The position numbers were made by a program, and so were the translations under genes. The notes under the pieces were generated by a model, which saw only the letters and a program-made list of their open reading frames with translations, did no database searches and was not told the DNA's origin. This document shows, in pieces, positions 26,895 to 34,631 of a stretch of 64,000 nucleotides of DNA; within the stretch, counting starts at the first letter, position 1; each line of letters opens with the position of its first letter. Source of the DNA: Anaerolineaceae bacterium (GTDB lineage Bacteria; Chloroflexota; Anaerolineae; Aggregatilineales; Phototrophicaceae); assembly GCA_002702065.1 (NCBI GenBank), contig NZXX01000001.1, positions 1,488,001-1,552,000 of the forward strand, written 5' to 3'.

Positions 26895-26923
26895 TTGGAC
26901 TATTTTCGAAATTTTACTAGAAT
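26895..26923 (+). promoter_or_regulatory. Sigma-70-type promoter for the amidohydrolase-Rieske operon
   Basis: TTGGAC (26895-26900) and TAGAAT (26918-26923) are separated by 17 bases. TTTTCGAA lies inside the spacer. The start codon is about 117 bases downstream of the -10. Confidence 0.55.
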
Positions 26924-26984
26924 AAGTCTATATTGCTTTCGGAAACTTGTCAAAAACTGTTTTTATCGAAAGTTTTCGAAGATA
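26903..26984. promoter_or_regulatory. Cluster of TTTCGAAA-like elements, candidate DeoR-fusion operators
   Basis: TTTTCGAA (26903-26910), TTTCGGAAA (26937-26945) and TATCGAAAGTTTTCGAAGATA (in two parts, 26964-26972 and 26973-26984) lie between the divergent regulator and amidohydrolase genes. DeoR-family operators often contain repeated TTTCG/CGAAA units, so these are good candidates for autoregulation and for control of the divergent promoter. Confidence 0.5.
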
Positions 26985-27039
26985 GAGCTGAGCCGCGTAA
27001 GTAAACGAAATCTCTTTATGGAATAGGAGCTTTAGGCTG

Positions 27040-28104
27040 ATGACCATGATTATTGATACGGATATCCATCCGGGCGTAAGCCGTGACCGGATGCTGGACT
27101 TTCTGCCGGAACCCTGGCGCACACGGTTGGCTGGCGGCGATCAGGGGCCGGGTCATCTGGGCTATTGGAATCCGAACGGGGTGAATCGCAGCGACGCTGT
27201 GACCGAAGACGGCGACCGCATCGAGCGTGATCCACAGACGCTGGCAAAGTATCATTTGGATGTCTACAACATCGACTACGGGCTGCTCAATGCGGGCGGG
27301 GTTCACATGGGCCTGTCGCCAGAGCCGGATTACGCGGCGGCTTATTGCAGCGCGTTGAATGATGTTTATATTCAGGACTGGCTGCCCGCAGACCCGCGCT
27401 TTCGTTATTCGCTGGTCGTCTCGCCATCTGATCCACACCTGGCCGCAGAAGAAATTCACCGGCACGGCAACACACCGGGCGTCGTGCAGGTACTCATGTG
27501 CAGCGGTGCGCCGAACGGTTACGGCCACCGGTCTTTTCACCCCATCTACGAAGCGGCAGTCCAGTACGATCTTCCGGTCGCCATCCATCCTGGCTCGGAG
27601 GGGCGCGGCATTGCTGGCCGGCCCTCGATTCACGGTTACCCCGGCAGCTACTTCGAGTGGCATACCAATCTCGCTACCAGCTACATGACACATTTGATCA
27701 GCCTTGTGTCCGAAGGGGTATTTCAGAAATTCCCGACCCTCAAGTTCGTACTGGTCGAAGGGGGGGTGTCGTGGCTGCCGCCTATTTTGTGGCGCTTCGA
27801 CAAAAACTGGAAGTCGCTGCGCATGACCGCCCCCTGGCTGGATCGTCCGCCGAGTGAGATCGTGTTTGACCACTTTCTGCTGACTACCCAGCCGATTGAG
27901 GAACCGCATAATACGCAGCATCTGCACCAACTGCTGGCCATGTTCCCGGCGGAAAAGATGTTAATGTTTTCGAGTGATTTTCCCCACTGGGATGGCGATA
28001 CGCCGGATTTCTCCATGCGCATTTTGCCGCCTGGCCTGCGCAGTGCAGTCATGTGGGAAACTGCATCGCGGCTCTACAAACTGCCGGTTGCTGAACATGG
28101 CTAA
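27040..28104 (+). CDS. Amidohydrolase-2 family metal-dependent hydrolase/decarboxylase
   Basis: The 354-residue TIM-barrel protein has the D-x-H metal motif at the N-terminus (IIDTDIHPG), a His-bearing strand (LPVAIHPGSEG), LKFVLVEGGVSWLPPILWRFDK, and the C-terminal Asp strand MLMFSSDFPHWDGD. This is the amidohydrolase_2 pattern shared by ACMSD, gamma-resorcylate decarboxylase and several lactonases. The product could be a hydrolase or decarboxylase. AGGAG is present upstream of the ATG, and an ATG two codons later is an alternative. It overlaps the Rieske gene by eight bases and is divergent from the DeoR-fusion regulator. Confidence 0.85.
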   Translation: MTMIIDTDIHPGVSRDRMLDFLPEPWRTRLAGGDQGPGHLGYWNPNGVNRSDAVTEDGDRIERDPQTLAKYHLDVYNIDYGLLNAGGVHMGLSPEPDYAAAYCSALNDVYIQDWLPADPRFRYSLVVSPSDPHLAAEEIHRHGNTPGVVQVLMCSGAPNGYGHRSFHPIYEAAVQYDLPVAIHPGSEGRGIAGRPSIHGYPGSYFEWHTNLATSYMTHLISLVSEGVFQKFPTLKFVLVEGGVSWLPPILWRFDKNWKSLRMTAPWLDRPPSEIVFDHFLLTTQPIEEPHNTQHLHQLLAMFPAEKMLMFSSDFPHWDGDTPDFSMRILPPGLRSAVMWETASRLYKLPVAEHG

Positions 28105-28471
28105 GTCGAAGAAAGTCCCCGTAGCACAGATTGACGACATGCCCGTTGGCAGCCGCAAGATTGTTGACATTGAAGGGCGTTCCGTCGGTCTGTTCAATGT
28201 TCATGGTCGGTTTATTGCCGTGCTCAATCTCTGCCCGCATGAACTTGCGCCTGTCTGCCGGGGGCGTGTAAGCGGGACGACAGCCGTTTCTCAGCCGGGC
28301 GAAATGAACTGGGTGCGGGACGGCGAAATTCTGTACTGCCCGTGGCATGGCTGGGAGTTTGACCTGACGACCGGGGACTGCCTGACGGATCATCGCCGGC
28401 TGCGACACTTCGCCACCTCAATCGAAGATGGCTGGGTGTGTGTCGATATGAGTCCCGGCTCGGCGCGTTGA
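28097..28471 (+). CDS. Small Rieske [2Fe-2S] protein
   Basis: The 124-residue soluble protein has Rieske ligands Cys 46 and His 48 in LCPHELAPVC and Cys 81 and His 84 in CPWHGWEFD. The loop between the two pairs is 32 residues, about twice the usual 15-17, and includes an extra Cys 54. The C-terminus LRHFATSIEDGWVCVDM matches the end of Rieske ferredoxin domains. The ATG at 28097 lies inside the end of the amidohydrolase gene, indicating coupled translation. It probably carries electrons or serves a regulatory role for a partner; no oxygenase catalytic domain is attached. Confidence 0.88.
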   Translation: MAKSKKVPVAQIDDMPVGSRKIVDIEGRSVGLFNVHGRFIAVLNLCPHELAPVCRGRVSGTTAVSQPGEMNWVRDGEILYCPWHGWEFDLTTGDCLTDHRRLRHFATSIEDGWVCVDMSPGSAR

Positions 28472-28560
28472 ATTGCTACCGGGCTTAGCGATACCCATCT
28501 ATAGAGTAAGAACAAAAACAGTCATCAGCACCATAAATTTTACAGGCATGTAATTTCTCG

Positions 28561-28586
28561 ATAAGAGGCAAACCTCTGCCTCTTAT
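28561..28586 (+). terminator. Hairpin after the Rieske gene, possible terminator
   Basis: ATAAGAGGC (28561-28569) pairs with GCCTCTTAT (28578-28586) across an eight-base loop. There is no T tract, so rho-independent termination is uncertain. I see no gene in 28472-28784. Confidence 0.45.
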
Positions 28587-28784
28587 TGACTGATTCCGCC
28601 GAAAAACTGAATCCTCCCCATACATCACTCCTCAGTAATCATTACCCAGACAGATCTGCATCTTACAGAATGCAGTAGACGTGCCAACATTCTGTCAGTC
28701 GTTATACCTTGCGCGGCTTCATCAGGATGGCTTCGACAGCCCGTATCATGCCACCTGAACGAAAATGTGTGACGCACTGATAAG

Positions 28785-28814
28785 TTGACAACTCGCCTTG
28801 ATCTGATTTACACT
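28785..28814 (+). promoter_or_regulatory. Sigma-70-type promoter for the LacI regulator
   Basis: TTGACA (28785-28790) is followed after 18 bases by TACACT (28809-28814). The LacI-type operators begin five bases downstream, overlapping the likely transcription start. Confidence 0.6.
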
Positions 28815-28818
28815 GTTG

Positions 28819-28846
28819 TGAAAGTGCTTTCAAGAAAACACTTTCA
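28819..28846. promoter_or_regulatory. Two tandem LacI-type operators
   Basis: TGAAAGTGCTTTCA (28819-28832) is a 6+2+6 palindrome of the LacI/CcpA consensus type. AGAAAACACTTTCA (28833-28846) follows directly and keeps most of the same positions. They are placed for autorepression of the adjacent LacI gene. Confidence 0.65.
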
Positions 28847-28866
28847 TGACCGAAGGGTAGTTGTTG

Positions 28867-29901
28867 ATGGACAGTCGAAAACCTTCAGCCCCGACAATCT
28901 ATGACGTCGCTGAACTCTCTGGCACAAGCATTGCCACCGTCTCTCGCGTGTTGAATTCGCCGGAGCGCGTGAGCCAGCGCAGCCGTCGATTGGTCATGGA
29001 CGCGATTGATCAGTTGGGTTTTGTGCCCAAAGCTGAAGCCCGCGCAAGAGTGCTGCAAAGTACTGGGCGCATCGGCGTCATCACGCCCTTCTTTACCTCG
29101 CCGTCGTTCACCGACCGGATGCGCGGGATTGCAGCAGCACTATCCGATTCGGGCTATGAGCTGGTCATTTATCCAGTGGATTCGCTGGCCCGGCTAGAGA
29201 ATTACTTCGCCAAGCTCCCACTCACCGGCAATCTGGATGGCCTGATTGTGCTCTCGCTCCCCATTGACGAGAGTGCGGCAGCACGGTTGTTATCGAATAA
29301 TCTGGAGACGGTGCTGGTCGAACAGCAGTACCCGCAGTTCAGCTCCATACTAGTTGATGATCGGGCAGGGGGGCGGTTGGCCGCGCAGCATCTGGTCGAA
29401 AATGGCCACCGGCACTGCGCATTTGTCTACTTTGGCGAAAGCCCAGAATATTCGATTCACCCCGAACGCGCGCGAATGGATGGCTATCGTGAGGCGTTGG
29501 CCGAATACGGTATCGATCTGCCAGACGAATATGTGAAATATGTCCCCATCAGCCGCAAGGGAATCCGTGAGAAGCTGCATGAATTGCTGGCTTTACCGCA
29601 GCCGCCTACGGCGATCTTCGCACCTTCCGACGACCTGGCGATTCGGGTCATTCACCACGCGCGCGAACTCGGCTTCCATACACCCCAGGATATCTCGGTC
29701 ATCGGCTTCGATAACATCGATATCGCCGAACATATTGATTTGACGACGATCTCGCAGAACCTCGTCGAATCAGGTCAAACAGCGGTGGAACTGCTGCTGT
29801 CGCGATTGACGGATATGGGCCGCCCAATACAGCAGATTCGTTTTCAGGTGCAGCTCGAAAAGCGCGGCACAACGCGCCAGATCAAGGCTGCGCACAGTTA
29901 G
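28867..29901 (+). CDS. LacI-family transcriptional regulator
   Basis: The 344-residue protein has an N-terminal LacI helix-turn-helix (TIYDVAELSGTSIATVSRVLN, hinge helix near residues 50-60) and a periplasmic-binding-like effector domain from GRIGVITPFFTSPSFTDRM to the C-terminus. Signature strands include VLVEQQYPQFSSILVDDRAGG and AIFAPSDDLAIRV. I use the ATG at 28867; two in-frame TTG codons precede it. Its own promoter carries tandem LacI operators. It precedes an ABC sugar operon, the likely regulon. Confidence 0.92.
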   Translation: MDSRKPSAPTIYDVAELSGTSIATVSRVLNSPERVSQRSRRLVMDAIDQLGFVPKAEARARVLQSTGRIGVITPFFTSPSFTDRMRGIAAALSDSGYELVIYPVDSLARLENYFAKLPLTGNLDGLIVLSLPIDESAAARLLSNNLETVLVEQQYPQFSSILVDDRAGGRLAAQHLVENGHRHCAFVYFGESPEYSIHPERARMDGYREALAEYGIDLPDEYVKYVPISRKGIREKLHELLALPQPPTAIFAPSDDLAIRVIHHARELGFHTPQDISVIGFDNIDIAEHIDLTTISQNLVESGQTAVELLLSRLTDMGRPIQQIRFQVQLEKRGTTRQIKAAHS

Positions 29902-30020
29902 CATGTTAGAACGAGGAGGTGAGCGAACGAAGAAATTTAGATTCTTGATGGTTCAGGTGGCGCATGTGTTTGCGCTGCGCCAGGTATAAAGTTATGACAA
30001 CGAAAGTCGAGGAATTGATC

Positions 30021-31406
30021 ATGTTATCTCCCCTGTACAAATCACGCCAAACGTTTCTTTTGACCCTGTTAATAGTCGTGCTGGTCCTTGCGTTGCCGAT
30101 GTCGACGACGTTTGGTGCGCAGGATGAACCGAACATGAATACCGACGTCAGCGGCGAAATCACCCTCATGGGCTTCGGTCTGGGTGATGAGATCGCCACC
30201 GTGCGTGCGGACTACGCCCAGACGCAGATTCCGAATGTCACAGTCAACTTCACCGAAGGCGGCTTTGACGCGCAGCAGTTTCTGACTGCCTACGCCAGTG
30301 GTAATCCGCCGGATATTGTCTACATTGATCGTCAGACTCTGGGAACCTATGCGGCCAACGGCACATTCATGCCACTTGGCGACTGCATCACCAATCAAGG
30401 CATCGACATGAGCCAGTATCGTGAAGTGGCTGTCAACCAGGTGACGATTGATGGCGAAATCTATGGTATTCCCGAATTCTTTAACAATCTGATGCTCATT
30501 ATCAATACCGCTGCGGTCGAAGAAGCTGGCTTAACGCTGGACGATATTTCGACCACCGACTGGGATCGCCTTGCGGAAATCGATCAGGCACTTGTCAGGG
30601 GCAGTGGACTTGAGCTGTCTCGCATCGGCTTTGACCCCAAACTGCCGGAATTTCTCCCACTGTGGGTGGCGGCCAATGGCGGCGCGATGCTTTCCGATGA
30701 TGGCCGCACGGCTATGCTCAACAGCCCGGAAGTGGTTGAAGCCCTGACCTACGCCGTCAGCCTACTGGAGCCTGAAGGCGGCTGGGCAGACTTCAAAGCC
30801 TTCCGCGATACCTGGGACTTCTTTGGTGGCGAGAATCAGGTCGTGGCCGACCAGGTCGGGTTCTGGCCGATGGAACAGTGGTACATGAATGTGCTGGCCG
30901 GTGTTTCGCCGGACGCGCCCGTCGCCTTCAAAGCCTTTACCAGCAAGGATGGCACACCGCTGAGTTACGCCACCGGCAGCGCCTGGGCCATCCCGGTCGG
31001 CTCTGGCAACCCGGAAGCAGCCTGCGCCTTTGCCAAGGCCATCACGTCGGTTGATGCCTGGGTGGCCGCAGCCGAAGAACGCGCTACCCTGCGTTCGGAA
31101 TCCGGCGCGATCAACACCGGTGTCTACACCGCCAACCGTCTGGCAGATGAGGCCATCTTTGAGGGTGGTATCGTCGGCCCGATTGAGAACGAAGCGTTCC
31201 AGAACGGCGTGGACGTGATCCTTGAGCTACAGGACAACGCTTTTGCGATGCCCGCCAACCCGGCAGGTGCCGAGTTCCAGCAGGCGTGGCAGGATGCCGT
31301 GAACCGGGTTCTCAACGGTGAGCAGTCCGTAGAGGATGCCCTGAATCAAGCTCAGGAAGAAGCTCAGGCAGCACTTGATGAAGCCTGGGCCAGCCAGTCA
31401 TCATAA
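30021..31406 (+). CDS. Extracellular sugar-binding protein (CUT1)
   Basis: The 461-residue family 1 solute-binding protein has a Sec signal peptide (LLTLLIVVLVLALPMSTTFGA). Characteristic stretches include FLTAYASGNPPDIVYIDRQTLG and GEIYGIPEFFNNLMLIINT. I place the start at the ATG at 30021, six bases after GAGGAA; an upstream ATG at 29994 is less well placed. A Gln/Glu/Ala-rich tail (EDALNQAQEEAQAALDEA) ends the protein. It feeds the two permeases encoded immediately downstream. Confidence 0.9.
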   Translation: MLSPLYKSRQTFLLTLLIVVLVLALPMSTTFGAQDEPNMNTDVSGEITLMGFGLGDEIATVRADYAQTQIPNVTVNFTEGGFDAQQFLTAYASGNPPDIVYIDRQTLGTYAANGTFMPLGDCITNQGIDMSQYREVAVNQVTIDGEIYGIPEFFNNLMLIINTAAVEEAGLTLDDISTTDWDRLAEIDQALVRGSGLELSRIGFDPKLPEFLPLWVAANGGAMLSDDGRTAMLNSPEVVEALTYAVSLLEPEGGWADFKAFRDTWDFFGGENQVVADQVGFWPMEQWYMNVLAGVSPDAPVAFKAFTSKDGTPLSYATGSAWAIPVGSGNPEAACAFAKAITSVDAWVAAAEERATLRSESGAINTGVYTANRLADEAIFEGGIVGPIENEAFQNGVDVILELQDNAFAMPANPAGAEFQQAWQDAVNRVLNGEQSVEDALNQAQEEAQAALDEAWASQSS

Positions 31407-31408
31407 CG

Positions 31409-32347
31409 ATGAGTGTGCAAGAAACGACTCGTGCCTCGGACACCGGGGCGCGAGTCTCCCTTCAGCGACGTGAAACACTGGCTGCTCTGGCCTTTATCTC
31501 GCCCTGGTTTATCGGCTTTCTGGTGTTTACCGCCGGACCGATGATCGCCAGTCTTGGCCTTTCGCTGACCGACTATGATGTTCTGCACGAACCGAACTTC
31601 ATCGGTCTGGCGAATTATCAGGAATTGCTCGAAGACCCTCGACTCGGTCTCAGCCTGGGCAACACCGTCTACTACGCTATTCTGCATGTGCCGTTGTCGA
31701 TTGCCATCGCGCTGGCACTGGCCATGCTGCTGAACAATGTGGGCAAGGCATCTGGTTTCTTCCGCACCGCCTTTTATCTGCCTTCGGTTACCCCGGCGGT
31801 TGCCATTGGCACGCTGTTTCTGTGGCTGCTGAACCCGCGTATCGGTCTGGTCAATAAGGCGCTGTCACTGGTGGGTATCGCTGGCCCCGGTTGGACCACC
31901 GATCCAGCCTGGATCAAGCCCGGCATCGTCGTGATGAGTTTATGGAGCGTGGGTACGACGGTCATCATTTTGCTGGCCGCGCTGCGTAGTGTGCCTGAGA
32001 CGATCTATGAAGCCGCCAATATCGACGGCGCCGGCGCTTTGACCAAGTTCTTCCGCATTACGATTCCGATGATCAGCGGCTCACTCTTCTTCCTCGTCAT
32101 CGTCAATACGATTGCCTCGCTACAGATTTTTACCGAAGTCTATACCATGTATTTCGGCAAGCAGGCCTCCGGCGCCGCGTCTTCCGCAGGCTTGTTTTAC
32201 AACATCTATCTGTTTAGGCAGGCATTCGAATTCCTGAACATGGGGTATGCATCGGCAATGGCCTGGCTGCTGTTCGTGATCATACTCATTCTGACCTTGA
32301 TCCAGCTGCGTTTAAGCAGTCGTTGGGTCTATTACGAAGGAGACTAG
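31409..32347 (+). CDS. Carbohydrate ABC transporter permease (MalF/UgpA-like)
   Basis: The 312-residue inner-membrane protein has six predicted helices, the first at ALAFISPWFIGFLVFTAGPM. The EAA loop is YEAANIDGAGALTKFFRITIP. It starts two bases after the binding-protein stop. No ATPase gene is in the operon, as with the other CUT1 cluster here. Confidence 0.93.
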   Translation: MSVQETTRASDTGARVSLQRRETLAALAFISPWFIGFLVFTAGPMIASLGLSLTDYDVLHEPNFIGLANYQELLEDPRLGLSLGNTVYYAILHVPLSIAIALALAMLLNNVGKASGFFRTAFYLPSVTPAVAIGTLFLWLLNPRIGLVNKALSLVGIAGPGWTTDPAWIKPGIVVMSLWSVGTTVIILLAALRSVPETIYEAANIDGAGALTKFFRITIPMISGSLFFLVIVNTIASLQIFTEVYTMYFGKQASGAASSAGLFYNIYLFRQAFEFLNMGYASAMAWLLFVIILILTLIQLRLSSRWVYYEGD

Positions 32348-32350
32348 CCG

Positions 32351-33241
32351 ATGTCGGTCGAGACCAGTGACGTTGCGGTTGGCCGACGGTCCAGCTTGTC
32401 GGCAACGGTTTTAACGCCTCGTGTTCGGCGCGTTCTGTTTATCATCCTGCTGTTGGGGTGCACCGCCATTTTCATGGCTCCCTTCTTGTGGTTGGTGAGT
32501 GCATCGCTAAAGGTGCGGGCGGATGTCTTTAACTCGGACATCATTCCTGACCCGTTTGCCTGGGAGAACTACATCCGGGTCTGGCAGACCACCAGTATGC
32601 TAACCTGGCTCAAGAATAGTGTCGTGGTAGGAGTCCTGGCTTCGGCCAGCGTCACGATCAGCAGCGCGTCGATCGCCTTTGGCTTTTCCTACTTTAAATT
32701 TCGCGGACGTGACATGCTCTTTGGACTGGTGCTGGCGACCATGATGCTGCCTGGTGCGGTGACCATGATTCCGGTCTTTCTGGTGTGGAATTCGCTGGGG
32801 CTGGTCAATACGCTGGCGCCCCTGTGGGCAGGCAATCTCTTTGGGTCGGCCTTCTACATCTTCCTGCTGCGCCAGTTCTACCTGGGACTGCCGCGAGAGC
32901 TGTTCGAGGCAGCGCGGGTTGATGGCGCTTCATACTTCCAGTTGTGGCGCTTCATTGCCCTGCCGCTGACCCGCACCGCGCTGATCGTGGTGTTTATCTT
33001 TGAATTCAAGGCCAGTTGGACTGATCTGCTCAAGCCCCTGATCTACCTGCAAAACTCGAATCTGTATACGCTTCCACGCGGTTTGAAAGCGGTGCTGGAT
33101 CAGTTTGGTCAGGGGGGTGAAATGGAATGGGAGATTGTGCTGGCTGCCAGCGTGATTGTGACCATTCCCATGATCGTCATGTTCTTCATGGGCCAGCGCT
33201 ACTTCATGGAAGGCATTGCTACCAGCGGGCTGAAGGCGTAG
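32351..33241 (+). CDS. Carbohydrate ABC transporter permease (MalG-like)
   Basis: The 296-residue inner-membrane protein has about six helices. The EAA loop is FEAARVDGASYFQLWRFIALP, and the C-terminus RYFMEGIATSGLKA is typical of MalG-like subunits. It starts three bases after the partner permease gene and ends the transporter part of the operon. Confidence 0.93.
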   Translation: MSVETSDVAVGRRSSLSATVLTPRVRRVLFIILLLGCTAIFMAPFLWLVSASLKVRADVFNSDIIPDPFAWENYIRVWQTTSMLTWLKNSVVVGVLASASVTISSASIAFGFSYFKFRGRDMLFGLVLATMMLPGAVTMIPVFLVWNSLGLVNTLAPLWAGNLFGSAFYIFLLRQFYLGLPRELFEAARVDGASYFQLWRFIALPLTRTALIVVFIFEFKASWTDLLKPLIYLQNSNLYTLPRGLKAVLDQFGQGGEMEWEIVLAASVIVTIPMIVMFFMGQRYFMEGIATSGLKA

Positions 33242-33317
33242 TTCCCTCAGCCAGATTCCATCGCAACCACCGGGGACGACGCTCTATTGGCTGCGTCGCT
33301 AACAGCAAAAGGACAGT

Positions 33318-34631
33318 ATGAATTCAGCGTTGATCAAAGAGGGGCAGGCGCGGGCAGAACAGATTCTGCTTGCCAATACTAACGATCTGGGAATCGTTGG
33401 GTCCGGCAGCGCCTACCAGCAGGTGTGGGCGCGCGATAGTATGATCGCCGGGCTGGGCCTGTGGCTCTGCCAGCAACCGCAAGCCCGATCCAGTCATCGT
33501 CGCTCGCTGGCGACTCTGGGCAGTTTTCAAAGTGAGCTGGGCAAGATACCGCATAACGTCGGCTTCCCTGACGTGGCGGATCCAGCGCTCGTCGCTCTGG
33601 GTGGGCGGTTACAAGCTGCGGAAGGCCATCAGCAGGCGATCGCCGATACGACCCATGCCGGTGTGGTCGATAGCAACCTCTGGTACATCATCGGCCATTA
33701 CTACGAATACATGCACAGTGGCGATGTCGAGCTGTTGCGCACGACCTGGCCCAGCCTGGAAAAAGCCCTGCTCTGGTTGCGCTACCAGGACTCTAACGAA
33801 TGTGGCTTGCTCGAAGTTCACGAGGCGATGGACTGGGCGGATCTCTTTTCCAATCGGTACAATGTCCTCTTTGATAATGTCCTCTACTTCGCGGTCTGGA
33901 AGGCGATGGGGCAGATGGCCGAAGCCCTGCACCTGCCCAGTAGCCACTACTTCGAGCAGGCTGACGATGTGCGGCGGAAGATGAATACGCTGTTGTGGGT
34001 CGGCCCGGAAGCACCGGTCGATTGGGAATGGGTGCAGCGTGAACGTCAGGAATGGTTGTATCCGTTAAAGCGCGTCGAGACCGAACTCGTCGTACGGCCA
34101 TACTACCTGCCTTACATGGCTTTCCGGGATTATGCCGACCGTCTGGATACGCTGGGCAATCTGCTGGCGATCCTCTTTGGCGTGGCCGACCAGCGACAGG
34201 CGGATCTGATCCTGAATTATATACATGGCTGCGGGCTTAATCAGCCTTACCCGGTGCAAGCGCTGTACCCGGTGATTCAGCGGGGCGAGAAAGACTGGCG
34301 TGATTACTTTCTGGTGCGCAATCTGAACACGCCGCATCATTATCACAATGGCGGTGCCTGGCCCTTCATTGGTGGCTTTTATGTGGCGGCGCTGGTGCAG
34401 GCCGGGCGGATGGACGAAGCGCGGCAGCAGCTCGACAAACTGACCGAGATGAACCATCAGGGTATCGCCTCAAAGTGGGAGTTCAATGAATGGTTTCATG
34501 GCGTCTCCGGGCGTCCGATGGGTTTTGCCGGGCAGTCCTGGTCGGCGGCCATGTATTTGTACGCAGCGGATGCCGTTGCCAAGAATCAGGTGAGTATCTT
34601 TAATGCCGATCATGGCTGGAGTCTGAGTTGA
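33318..34631 (+). CDS. Six-hairpin glycosidase (GDE/neutral-invertase-like fold)
   Basis: The 437-residue soluble protein has alpha/alpha-barrel signatures: YQQVWARDSMIAGLGLW near the N-terminus, THAGVVDSNLWYIIGHYYEY, GGAWPFIGGFYVAALVQAG and a C-terminal NEWFHGVSGRPMGFAGQSWSAAMYLYA. This resembles amylo-alpha-1,6-glucosidase and GH100-type invertase-like enzymes. Candidate acids are Asp in WARDSM and Glu in FNEWFHG. I cannot fix the family or substrate. The absence of a signal peptide means it acts on an imported saccharide. AAAGGACAGT precedes the ATG. Confidence 0.78.
   Translation: MNSALIKEGQARAEQILLANTNDLGIVGSGSAYQQVWARDSMIAGLGLWLCQQPQARSSHRRSLATLGSFQSELGKIPHNVGFPDVADPALVALGGRLQAAEGHQQAIADTTHAGVVDSNLWYIIGHYYEYMHSGDVELLRTTWPSLEKALLWLRYQDSNECGLLEVHEAMDWADLFSNRYNVLFDNVLYFAVWKAMGQMAEALHLPSSHYFEQADDVRRKMNTLLWVGPEAPVDWEWVQRERQEWLYPLKRVETELVVRPYYLPYMAFRDYADRLDTLGNLLAILFGVADQRQADLILNYIHGCGLNQPYPVQALYPVIQRGEKDWRDYFLVRNLNTPHHYHNGGAWPFIGGFYVAALVQAGRMDEARQQLDKLTEMNHQGIASKWEFNEWFHGVSGRPMGFAGQSWSAAMYLYAADAVAKNQVSIFNADHGWSLS

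Noticed and set aside
27016..27930. Long minus-strand open frame opposite the amidohydrolase gene
   Set aside because: It is a shadow of the plus-strand gene, which carries clear catalytic motifs; the reverse frame has none.
27040..28104. Assignment of the amidohydrolase as an L-fuconolactonase
   Set aside because: Sulfatase and fucose-isomerase-like neighbours are suggestive, but the residues seen fit the wider amidohydrolase_2 family equally well.
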